Source: Auanema rhodensis
Taxonomy: Eukaryota > Nematoda > Chromadorea > Rhabditida > Rhabditidae
Assembly: GCA_964057225.1 (NCBI GenBank)
Contig: CAXKVF010000081.1
Location: 62,001 to 126,000 of the forward strand
Length of the DNA stretch: 64,000 nucleotides
Direction of reading: 5' to 3'
Shown: positions 9,153 through 21,648 of the stretch, one piece after another
Position numbering within the stretch: the first letter of the stretch is position 1
Layout of the letters: the number at the start of each line of letters is the position of its first letter
Notes under the pieces: generated by a model
Database searches by the model: none
Told to the model about the DNA's origin: nothing
The model's input: only the letters and a program-made list of their open reading frames with translations
Translations under genes and position numbers: made by a program

Positions 9153-11616
9153 AAAACCGCATCTCTTTATCTTTCACGTGAAGCGAGTTACATACCAAGT
9201 GCACATCACGTGTACATTTAATTAGCATAAATTAAAGTTCACGTAAATTTCAAAGTCATGGTTACCATGCACCAATATCAATAAAAATTTGTTTTTAGAC
9301 TAATATGGACATGGGGAATCTAATTTTGAAAACCGCATCTCTTTATCTTTCACGTGAAGCGAGTTACATATCAAGTGCACATCACGTGTACATTTAATTA
9401 GCATAAATTAAAGTTCACGTAAATTTCAAAGTCATGGTTACCATTAACCAATATCAATAAAAATTTGTTTTTAGACTAATATGGACATGGGGAATCTAAT
9501 TTTGAAAACCGCATCTCTTTATCTTTCACGTGAAGCGAGTTACATACCAAGTGCACATCACGTGTACATTTAATTAGCATAAATTATAGTTCACGTAAAT
9601 TTCAAAGTCATGGTTACCATTAACCAATATCAATAAAAATTTGTTTTTAGACTAATATGGACATGAGGAATCTAATTTTGAAAACCGCATCTCTTTATCT
9701 TTCACGTGAAGCGAGTTCCATACCAAGTGCACATCACGTGTACATTTAATTAGCATAAATTAAAGTTCACGTAAATTTCAAAGTCATGGTTACCATGCAC
9801 CAATATCAATAAAAATTTGTTTTTAGACTAATATGGACATGGGGAATCTAATTTTGAAAACCGCATCTCTTTATCTTTCACGTGAAGCGAGTTACATATC
9901 AAGTGCACATCACGTGTACATTTAATTAGCATAAATTAAAGTTCACGTAAATTTCAAAGTCGTGGTTACCATGCACCAATATCAATAAAAATTCGTTTTT
10001 AGACTAATATGGACATGGGGAATCTAATTTTGAAAACCGCATCTCTTTATCTTTCACGTGAAGCGAGTTACATACCAAGTGCACATCACGTGTACATTTA
10101 ATTAGCATAAATTAAAGTTCACGTAAATTTCAAAGTCATGGTTACCATGCACCAATATCAATAAAAATCTGTTTTTAGACTAATATGGACATGGGGAATC
10201 TAATTTTGAAAACCGCATCTCTTTATCTTTCACGTGAAGCGAGTTACATACCAAGTGCACATCACGTGTACATTTAATTAGCATAAATTAAAGTTCACGT
10301 AAATTTCAAAGTCATGGTTACCATGCACCAATATCAATAAAAATTTGTTTTTAGACTAATATGGACATGGGGAATCTAATTTTGAAAACCGCATCTCTTT
10401 ATCTTTCACGTGAAGCGAGTTACATATCAAGTGCACATCACGTGTACATTTAATTAGCATAAATTAAAGTTCACGTAAATTTCAAAGTCATGGTTACCAT
10501 TAACCAATATCAATAAAAATTTGTTTTTAGACTAATATGGACTTGGGGAATCTAATTTTGAAAACCGCATCTCTTTATCTTTCAAGTGAAGCGAGTTCCA
10601 TACCAAGTGCACATCACGTGTACATTTAATTAGCATAAATTAAAGTTCACGTAAATTTCAAAGTCATGGTTACCATGCACCAATATCAATAAAAATTTGT
10701 TTTTAGACTAATATGGACTTGGGGAATCTAATTTTGAAAACCGCATCTCTTTATCTTTCACGTGAAGCGAGTTCCATACCAAGTGCACATCACGTGTACA
10801 TTTAATTAGCATAAATTAAAGTTCACGTAAATTTCAAAGTCATGGTTACCATTAACCAATATCAATAAAAATTTGTTTTTAGACTAATATGGACTTGGGG
10901 AATCTAATTTTGAAAACCGCATCTCTTTATCTTTCACGTGAAGCGAGTTACATATCAAGTGCACATCACGTGTACATTTAATTAGCATAAATTAAAGTTC
11001 ACGTAAATTTCAAAGTCATGGTTACCATGCACCAATATCAATAAAAATTTGTTTTTAGACTAATATGGACTTGGGGAATCTAATTTTGAAAACCGCATCT
11101 CTTTATCTTTCACGTGAAGCGAGTTCCATACCAAGTGCACATCACGTGTACATTTAATTAGCATAAATTAAAGTTCACGTAAATTTCAAAGTCATGGTTA
11201 CCATGCACCAATATCAATAAAAATTTGTTTTTAGACTAATATGGACTTGGGGAATCTAATTTTGAAAACCGCATCTCTTTATCTTTCACGTGAAGCGAGT
11301 TACATATCAAGTGCACATCACGTGTACATTTAATTAGCATAAATTAAAGTTCACGTAAATTTCAAAGTCATGGTTACCATTAACCAATATCAATAAAAAT
11401 TTGTTTTTAGACTAATATGGACTTGGGGAATCTAATTTTGAAAACCGCATCTCTTTATCTTTCACGTGAAGCGAGTTCCATACCAAGTGCACATCACGTG
11501 TACATTTAATTAGCATAAATTAAAGTTCACGTAAATTTCAAAGTCATGGTTACCATGCACCAATATCAATAAAAATTTGTTTTTAGACTAATATGGACAT
11601 GAGGAATCTAATTTTG
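9153..11616 (+). repeat. Shuffled zone with mosaic monomers
   Basis: No fixed higher-order period is visible here. Instead, class markers are recombined within single monomers: 83T+117T118A+162A (9505-9680), 43T+106G+138C (9857-10032), 25A+38C+159T (10561-10736), 38C+117T118A+159T (10737-10912) and 43T+159T without 117T (10913-11088). It lies between the 8-mer HOR and a return of the 6-mer order, and looks like a zone of frequent short exchange. Confidence 0.8.
10385..11440 (+). repeat. 159T patch shared by six consecutive monomers
   Basis: All six monomers read GGACTTGGGG instead of GGACATGGGG, although they belong to different classes by their other markers (43T or 38C; 117T118A or consensus). 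Outside this run I saw 159T only in isolated 43T monomers at 6689 and 8097. One marker spread over heterogeneous neighbours is the pattern expected of short-tract gene conversion or very local amplification. Confidence 0.8.
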
Positions 11617-13200
11617 AAAACCGCATCTCTTTATCTTTCACGTGAAGCGAGTTACATACCAAGTGCACATCACGTGTACATTTAATTAGCATAAATTATA
11701 GTTCACGTAAATTTCAAAGTCATGGTTACCATGCACCAATATCAATAAAAATTTGTTTTTAGACTAATATGGACATGGGGAATCTAATTTTGAAAACCGC
11801 ATCTCTTTATCTTTCACGTGAAGCGAGTTACATACCAAGTGCACATCACGTGTACATTTAATTAGCATAAATTAAAGTTCACGTAAATTTCAAAGTCGTG
11901 GTTACCATGCACCAATATCAATAAAAATTCGTTTTTAGACTAATATGGACATGGGGAATCTAACTTTGAAAACCGCATCTCTTTATCTTTCACGTGAAGC
12001 GAGTTACATACCAAGTGCACATCACGTGTACATTTAATTAGCATAAATTAAAGTTCACGTAAATTTCAAAGTCATGGTTACCATGCACCAATATCAATAA
12101 AAATTTGTTTTTAGACTAATATGGACATGGGGAATCTAATTTTGAAAACCGCATCTCTTTATCTTTCACGTGAAGCGAGTTACATATCAAGTGCACATCA
12201 CGTGTACATTTAATTAGCATAAATTAAAGTTCACGTAAATTTCAAAGTCATGGTTACCATTAACCAATATCAATAAAAATTTGTTTTTAGACTAATATGG
12301 ACATGGGGAATCTAATTTTGAAAACCGCATCTCTTTATCTTTCACGTGAAGCGAGTTACATACCAAGTGCACATCACGTGTACATTTAATTAGCATAAAT
12401 TATAGTTCACGTAAATTTCAAAGTCATGGTTACCATTAACCAATATCAATAAAAATTTGTTTTTAGACTAATATGGACATGAGGAATCTAATTTTGAAAA
12501 CCGCATCTCTTTATCTTTCACGTGAAGCGAGTTACATACCGAGTGCACATCACGTGTACATTTAATTAGCATAAATTATAGTTCACGTAAATTTCAAAGT
12601 CATGGTTACCATGCACCAATATCAATAAAAATTTGTTTTTAGACTAATATGGACATGGGGAATCTAATTTTGAAAACCGCATCTCTTTATCTTTCACGTG
12701 AAGCGAGTTACATACCAAGTGCACATCACGTGTACATTTAATTAGCATAAATTAAAGTTCACGTAAATTTCAAAGTCGTGGTTACCATGCACCAATATCA
12801 ATAAAAATTCGTTTTTAGACTAATATGGACATGGGGAATCTAACTTTGAAAACCGCATCTCTTTATCTTTCACGTGAAGCGAGTTACATACCAAGTGCAC
12901 ATCACGTGTACATTTAATTAGCATAAATTAAAGTTCACGTAAATTTCAAAGTCATGGTTACCATGCACCAATATCAATAAAAATTTGTTTTTAGACTAAT
13001 ATGGACATGGGGAATCTAATTTTGAAAACCGCATCTCTTTATCTTTCACGTGAAGCGAGTTACATATCAAGTGCACATCACGTGTACATTTAATTAGCAT
13101 AAATTAAAGTTCACGTAAATTTCAAAGTCATGGTTACCATTAACCAATATCAATAAAAATTTGTTTTTAGACTAATATGGACATGGGGAATCTAATTTTG
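11617..13200 (+). repeat. Return of the 6-mer class order
   Basis: From 11617 the order is 83T, 106G/138C/172C, consensus, 43T/117T118A, then a mosaic 83T+117T118A+162A monomer (12321-12496), then 83T (with 45G), 106G, consensus, 43T. The mosaic is the same combination seen at 9505-9680, so a mosaic monomer was itself copied. Part of this stretch belongs to the duplication starting at 12497. Confidence 0.8.
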
Positions 13201-15136
13201 AAAACCGCATCTCTTTATCTTTCACGTGAAGCGAGTTACATACCAAGTGCACATCACGTGTACATTTAATTAGCATAAATTAAAGTTCACGTAAATTTCA
13301 AAGTCATGGTTACCATGCACCAATATCAATAAAAATCTGTTTTTAGACTAATATGGACATGGGGAATCTAATTTTGAAAACCGCATCTCTTTATCTTTCA
13401 CGTGAAGCGAGTTACATACCAAGTGCACATCACGTGTACATTTAATTAGCATAAATTAAAGTTCACGTAAATTTCAAAGTCATGGTTACCATGCACCAAT
13501 ATCAATAAAAATTTGTTTTTAGACTAATATGGACATGAGGAATCTAATTTTGAAAACCGCATCTCTTTATCTTTCACGTGAAGCGAGTTACATACCAAGT
13601 GCACATCACGTGTACATTTAATTAGCATAAATTATAGTTCACGTAAATTTCAAAGTCATGGTTACCATGCACCAATATCAATAAAAATTTGTTTTTAGAC
13701 TAATATGGACATGGGGAATCTAATTTTGAAAACCGCATCTCTTTATCTTTCACGTGAAGCGAGTTACATACCAAGTGCACATCACGTGTACATTTAATTA
13801 GCATAAATTAAAGTTCACGTAAATTTCAAAGTCGTGGTTACCATGCACCAATATCAATAAAAATTCGTTTTTAGACTAATATGGACATGGGGAATCTAAC
13901 TTTGAAAACCGCATCTCTTTATCTTTCACGTGAAGCGAGTTACATACCAAGTGCACATCACGTGTACATTTAATTAGCATAAATTAAAGTTCACGTAAAT
14001 TTCAAAGTCATGGTTACCATGCACCAATATCAATAAAAATTTGTTTTTAGACTAATATGGACATGGGCAATCTAATTTTGTAAACCGCATCTCTTTATCT
14101 TTCAAGTGAAGCGAGTTACATACCAAGTGCACATCACGTGTACATTTAATTAGCATAAATTAAAGTTCACGTAAATTTCAAAGTCATGGTTACCATGCAC
14201 CAATATCAATAAAAATTTGTTTTTAGACTAATATGGACATGGGGAATCTAATTTTGAAAACCGCATCTCTTTATCTTTCACGTGAAGCGAGTTACATATC
14301 AAGTGCACATCACGTGTACATTTAATTAGCATAAATTAAAGTTCACGTAAATTTCAAAGTCATGGTTACCATTAACCAATATCAATAAAAATTTGTTTTT
14401 AGACTAATATGGACATGGGGAATCTAATTTTGAAAACCGCATCTCTTTATCTTTCACGTGAAGCGAGTTACATACCAAGTGCACATCACGTGTACATTTA
14501 ATTAGCATAAATTAAAGTTCACGTAAATTTCAAAGTCATGGTTACCATGCACCAATATCAATAAAAATCTGTTTTTAGACTAATATGGACATGGGGAATC
14601 TAATTTTGAAAACCGCATCTCTTTATCTTTCACGTGAAGCGAGTTACATACCAAGTGCACATCACGTGTACATTTAATTAGCATAAATTAAAGTTCACGT
14701 AAATTTCAAAGTCATGGTTACCATTAACCAATATCAATAAAAATTTGTTTTTAGACTAATATGGACATGGGGAATCTAATTTTGAAAACCGCATCTCTTT
14801 ATCTTTCACGTGAAGCGAGTTACATACCAAGTGCACATCACGTGTACATTTAATTAGCATAAATTAAAGTTCACGTAAATTTCAAAGTCATGGTTACCAT
14901 GCACCAATATCAATAAAAATCTGTTTTTAGACTAATATGGACATGGGGAATCTAATTTTGAAAACCGCATCTCTTTATCTTTCACGTGAAGCGAGTTACA
15001 TACCAAGTGCACATCACGTGTACATTTAATTAGCATAAATCAAAGTTCACGTAAATTTCAAAGTCATGGTTACCATGCACCAATATCAATAAAAATTTGT
15101 TTTTAAACTAATATGGACATGGGGAATCTAATTTTG
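12497..15136 (+). repeat. Right copy of the 15-monomer duplication (offset 8,976 bp)
   Basis: This copy has the same 15-class order as 3521-6160. It includes the rare linked combination 164C followed by 1T/25A (14067-14105) and the unusual monomer with 117T118A but no 43T (14609-14784). Copy-specific changes are 45G at 12497-12672 and TTTTAAACTA (146A) near 15105. Because the two copies share rare markers, they descend from one duplicated block and are not independent 6-mers. Confidence 0.88.
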
Positions 15137-18100
15137 AAAACCGCATCTCTTTATCTTTCACGTGAAGCGAGTTACATACCAAGTGCACATCACGTGTACA
15201 TTTAATTAGCATAAATTAAAGTTCACGTAAATTTCAAAGTCATGGTTACCATTAACCAATATCAATAAAAATTTGTTTTTAGACTAATATGGACATGGGG
15301 AATCTAATTTTGAAAACCGCATCTCTTTATCTTTCACGTGAAGCGAGTTACATACCAAGTGCACATCACGTGTACATTTAATTAGCATAAATTAAAGTTC
15401 ACGTAAATTTCAAAGTCATGGTTACCATGCACCAATATCAATAAAAATTTGTTTTTAGACTAATATGGACATGGGGAATCTAATTTTGAAAACCGCATCT
15501 CTTTATCTTTCACGTGAAGCGAGTTACATATCAAGTGCACATCACGTGTACATTTAATTAGCATAAATTAAAGTTCACGTAAATTTCAAAGTCATGGTTA
15601 CCATTAACCAATATCAATAAAAATTTGTTTTTAGACTAATATGGACATGGGGAATCTAATTTTGAAAACCGCATCTCTTTATCTTTCAAGTGAAGCGAGT
15701 TACATACCAAGTGCACATCACGTGTACATTTAATTAGCATAAATTAAAGTTCACGTAAATTTCAAAGTCATGGTTACCATGCACCAATATCAATAAAAAT
15801 TTGTTTTTAGACTAATATGGACATGGGGAATCTAATTTTGAAAACCGCATCTCTTTATCTTTCACGTGAAGCGAGTTACATACCAAGTGCACATCACGTG
15901 TACATTTAATTAGCATAAATTAAAGTTCAAGTAAATTTCAAAGTCATGGTTACCATGCACCAATATCAATAAAAATTTGTTTTTAGACTAATATGGACAT
16001 GGGGAATCTAATTTTGAAAACCGCATCTCTTTATCTTTCACGTGAAGCGAGTTCCATACCAAGTGCACATCACGTGTACATTTAATTAGCATAAATTAAA
16101 GTTCACGTAAATTTCAAAGTCATGGTTACCATGAACCAATATCAATAAAAATTTGTTTTTAGACTAATATGTACATGGGGAATCTAATTTTGAAAACCGC
16201 ATCTCTTTATCTTTCACGTGAAGCGAGTTACATACCAAGTGCACATCACGTGTACATTTAATTAGCATAAATTAAAGTTCACGTAAATTTCAAAGTCATG
16301 GTTACCATGCACCAATATCAATAAAAATCTGTTTTTAGACTAATATGGACATGGGGAATCTAATTTTGAAAACCGCATCTCTTTATCTTTCACGTGAAGC
16401 GAGTTACATACCAAGTGCACATCACGTGTACATTTAATTAGCATAAATTAAAGTTCACGTAAATTTCAAAGTCATGGTTACCATTAACCAATATCAATAA
16501 AAATTTGTTTTTAGACTAATATGGACATGGGGAATCTAATTTTGAAAACCGCATCTCTTTATCTTTCACGTGAAGCGAGTTACATACCAAGTGCACATCA
16601 CGTGTACATTTAATTAGCATAAATTAAAGTTCACGTAAATTTCAAAGTCATGGTTACCATGCACCAATATCAATAAAAATCTGTTTTTAGACTAATATGG
16701 ACATGGGGAATCTAATTTTGAAAACCGCATCTCTTTATCTTTCACGTGAAGCGAGTTACATACCAAGTGCACATCACGTGTACATTTAATTAGCATAAAT
16801 TAAAGTTCACGTAAATTTCAAAGTCATGGTTACCATGCACCAATATCAATAAAAATCTGTTTTTAGACTAATATGGACATGGGGAATCTAATTTTGAAAA
16901 CCGCATCTCTTTATCTTTCACGTGAAGCGAGTTACATATCAAGTGCACATCACGTGTACATTTAATTAGCATAAATTAAAGTTCACGTAAATTTCAAAGT
17001 CATGGTTACCATTAACCAATATCAATAAAAATTTGTTTTTAGACTAATATGGACATGGGGAATCTAATTTTGAAAACCGCATCTCTTTATCTTTCACGTG
17101 AAGCGAGTTACATATCAAGTGCACATCACGTGTACATTTAATTAGCATAAATTAAAGTTCACGTAAATTTCAAAGTCATGGTTACCATTAACCAATATCA
17201 ATAAAAATTTGTTTTTAGACTAATATGGACATGGGGAATCTAATTTTGAAAACCGCATCTCTTTATCTTTCACGTGAAGCGAGTTACATACCAAGTGCAC
17301 ATCACGTGTACATTTAATTAGCATAAATTAAAGTTCACGTAAATTTCAAAGTCATGGTTACCATTAACCAATATCAATAAAAATTTGTTTTTAGACTAAT
17401 ATGGACATGGGGAATCTAATTTTGAAAACCGCATCTCTTTATCTTTCACGTGAAGCGAGTTACATATCAAGTGCACATCACGTGTACATTTAATTAGCAT
17501 AAATTAAAGTTCACGTAAATTTCAAAGTCATGGTTACCATTAACCAATATCAATAAAAATTTGTTTTTAGACTAATATGGACATGGGGAATCTAATTTTG
17601 AAAACCGCATCTCTTTATCTTTCACGTGAAGCGAGTTACATACCAAGTGCACATCACGTGTACATTTAATTAGCATAAATTAAAGTTCACGTAAATTTCA
17701 AAGTCATGGTTACCATGCACCAATATCAATAAAAATCTGTTTTTAGACTAATATGGACATGGGGAATCTAATTTTGAAAACCGCATCTCTTTATCTTTCA
17801 CGTGAAGCGAGTTACATACCAAGTGCACATCACGTGTACATTTAATTAGCATAAATTAAAGTTCACGTAAATTTCAAAGTCATGGTTACCATGCACCAAT
17901 ATCAATAAAAATCTGTTTTTAGACTAATATGGACATGGGGAATCTAATTTTGAAAACCGCATCTCTTTATCTTTCACGTGAAGCGAGTTACATACCAAGT
18001 GCACATCACGTGTACATTTAATTAGCATAAATCAAAGTTCACGTAAATTTCAAAGTCATGGTTACCATGCACCAATATCAATAAAAATTTGTTTTTAGAC

Positions 18101-21100
18101 TAATATGGACATGGGGAATCTAATTTTGAAAACCGCATCTCTTTATCTTTCACGTGAAGCGAGTTACATATCAAGTGCACATCACGTGTACATTTAATTA
18201 GCATAAATTAAAGTTCACGTAAATTTCAAAGTCATGGTTACCATTAACCAATATCAATAAAAATTTGTTTTTAGACTAATATGGACATGGGGAATCTAAT
18301 TTTGAAAACCGCATCTCTTTATCTTTCAAGTGAAGCGAGTTACATACCAAGTGCACATCACGTGTACATTTAATTAGCATAAATTAAAGTTCACGTAAAT
18401 TTCAAAGTCATGGTTACCATGCACCAATATCAATAAAAATTTGTTTTTAGACTAATATGGACATGGGGAATCTAATTTTGAAAACCGCATCTCTTTATCT
18501 TTCACGTGAAGCGAGTTACATACCAAGTGCACATCACGTGTACATTTAATTAGCATAAATTAAAGTTCACGTAAATTTCAAAGTCATGGTTACCATGCAC
18601 CAATATCAATAAAAATTTGTTTTTAGACTAATATGGACATGGGGAATCTAATTTTGAAAACCGCATCTCTTTATCTTTCACGTGAAGCGAGTTCCATACC
18701 AAGTGCACATCACGTGTACATTTAATTAGCATAAATTAAAGTTCACGTAAATTTCAAAGTCATGGTTACCATGAACCAATATCAATAAAAATTTGTTTTT
18801 AGACTAATATGTACATGGGGAATCTAATTTTGAAAACCGCATCTCTTTATCTTTCACGTGAAGCGAGTTACATACCAAGTGCACATCACGTGTACATTTA
18901 ATTAGCATAAATTAAAGTTCACGTAAATTTCAAAGTCATGGTTACCATGCACCAATATCAATAAAAATCTGTTTTTAGACTAATATGGACATGGGGAATC
19001 TAATTTTGAAAACCGCATCTCTTTATCTTTCACGTGAAGCGAGTTACATACCAAGTGCACATCACGTGTACATTTAATTAGCATAAATCAAAGTTCACGT
19101 AAATTTCAAAGTCATGGTTACCATGCACCAATATCAATAAAAATTTGTTTTTAGACTAATATGGACATGGGGAATCTAATTTTGAAAACCGCATCTCTTT
19201 ATCTTTCACGTGAAGCGAGTTACATATCAAGTGCACATCACGTGTACATTTAATTAGCATAAATTAAAGTTCACGTAAATTTCAAAGTCATGGTTACCAT
19301 TAACCAATATCAATAAAAATTTGTTTTTAGACTAATATGGACATGGGGAATCTAATTTTGAAAACCGCATCTCTTTATCTTTCACGTGAAGCGAGTTACA
19401 TACCAAGTGCACATCACGTGTACATTTAATTAGCATAAATTAAAGTTCACGTAAATTTCAAAGTCATGGTTACCATGCACCAATATCAATAAAAATCTGT
19501 TTTTAGACTAATATGGACATGGGGAATCTAATTTTGAAAACCGCATCTCTTTATCTTTCACGTGAAGCGAGTTACATACCAAGTGCACATCACGTGTACA
19601 TTTAATTAGCATAAATTAAAGTTCACGTAAATTTCAAAGTCATGGTTACCATGCACCAATATCAATAAAAATTTGTTTTTAGACTAATATGGACATGGGG
19701 AATCTAATTTTGAAAACCGCATCTCTTTATCTTTCACGTGAAGCGAGTTCCATACCAAGTGCACATCACGTGTACATTTAATTAGCATAAATTAAAGTTC
19801 ACGTAAATTTCAAAGTCATGGTTACCATGAACCAATATCAATAAAAATTTGTTTTTAGACTAATATGTACATGGGGAATCTAATTTTGAAAACCGCATCT
19901 CTTTATCTTTCACGTGAAGCGAGTTACATACCAAGTGCACATCACGTGTACATTTAATTAGCATAAATTAAAGTTCACGTAAATTTCAAAGTCATGGTTA
20001 CCATGCACCAATATCAATAAAAATCTGTTTTTAGACTAATATGGACATGGGGAATCTAATTTTGAAAACCGCATCTCTTTATCTTTCACGTGAAGCGAGT
20101 TACATACCAAGTGCACATCACGTGTACATTTAATTAGCATAAATCAAAGTTCACGTAAATTTCAAAGTCATGGTTACCATGCACCAATATCAATAAAAAT
20201 TTGTTTTTAGACTAATATGGACATGGGGAATCTAATTTTGAAAACCGCATCTCTTTATCTTTCACGTGAAGCGAGTTACATATCAAGTGCACATCACGTG
20301 TACATTTAATTAGCATAAATTAAAGTTCACGTAAATTTCAAAGTCATGGTTACCATTAACCAATATCAATAAAAATTTGTTTTTAGACTAATATGGACAT
20401 GGGGAATCTAATTTTGAAAACCGCATCTCTTTATCTTTCACGTGAAGCGAGTTACATACCAAGTGCACATCACGTGTACATTTAATTAGCATGAATTAAA
20501 GTTCACGTAAATTTCAAAGTCATGGTTACCATGCACCAATATCAATAAAAATCTGTTTTTAGACTAATATGGACATGGGGAATCTAATTTTGAAAACCGC
20601 ATCTCTTTATCTTTCACGTGAAGCGAGTTACATACCAAGTGCACATCACGTGTACATTTAATTAGCATAAATTAAAGTTCACGTAAATTTCAAAGTCATG
20701 GTTACCATGCACCAATATCAATAAAAATTTGTTTTTAGACTAATATGGACATGGGGAATCTAATTTTGAAAACCGCATCTCTTTATCTTTCACGTGAAGC
20801 GAGTTACATATCAAGTGCACATCACGTGTACATTTAATTAGCATAAATTAAAGTTCACGTAAATTTCAAAGTCATGGTTACCATTAACCAATATCAATAA
20901 AAATTTGTTTTTAGACTAATATGGACATGGGGAATCTAATTTTGAAAACCGCATCTCTTTATCTTTCAAGTGAAGCGAGTTACATACCAAGTGCACATCA
21001 CGTGTACATTTATTTAGCATAAATTAAAGTTCACGTAAATTTCAAAGTCATGGTTACCATGCACCAATATCAATAAAAATTTGTTTTTAGACTAATATGG

Positions 21101-21648
21101 ACATGGGGAATCTAATTTTGAAAACCGCATCTCTTTATCTTTCACGTGAAGCGAGTTACATACCAAGTGCACATCACGTGTACATTTAATTAGCATAAAT
21201 TAAAGTTCACGTAAATTTCAAAGTCATGGTTACCATGCACCAATATCAATAAAAATTTGTTTTTAGACTAATATGGACATGGGGAATCTAATTTTGAAAA
21301 CCGCATCTCTTTATCTTTCACGTGAAGCGAGTTCCATACCAAGTGCACATCACGTGTACATTTAATTAGCATAAATTAAAGTTCACGTAAATTTCAAAGT
21401 CATGGTTACCATGAACCAATATCAATAAAAATTTGTTTTTAGACTAATATGTACATGGGGAATCTAATTTTGAAAACCGCATCTCTTTATCTTTCACGTG
21501 AAGCGAGTTACATACCAAGTGCACATCACGTGTACATTTAATTAGCATAAATTAAAGTTCACGTAAATTTCAAAGTCATGGTTACCATGCACCAATATCA
21601 ATAAAAATCTGTTTTTAGACTAATATGGACATGGGGAATCTAATTTTG
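15137..21648 (+). repeat. Transitional left domain introducing the 38C/118A/156T class
   Basis: The 162A, 83T and 106G classes disappear. A new class with 38C, 118A and 156T (GTTCCA, CATGAACC, ATGTACAT) appears at 16017, 18657, 19713 and 21297, mixed with 137C, 81C, 25A and 43T/117T118A monomers. The 118A state introduced here becomes one of the two major states of the right domain. Several runs of the same class occur side by side, for example 137C at 16545 and 16721, and 43T at 16897 and 17073. Confidence 0.85.
18129..20240 (+). repeat. Second, compositionally different 6-mer HOR, two units
   Basis: Monomers at 18129-19184 run 43T/117T118A, 25A, consensus, 38C/118A/156T, 137C, 81C. Those at 19185-20240 run 43T/117T118A, 137C, consensus, 38C/118A/156T, 137C, 81C. 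The period equals that of the 6-mer at the left end (1,056 bp), but only some classes are shared. A partial third unit follows from 20241. Confidence 0.82.
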
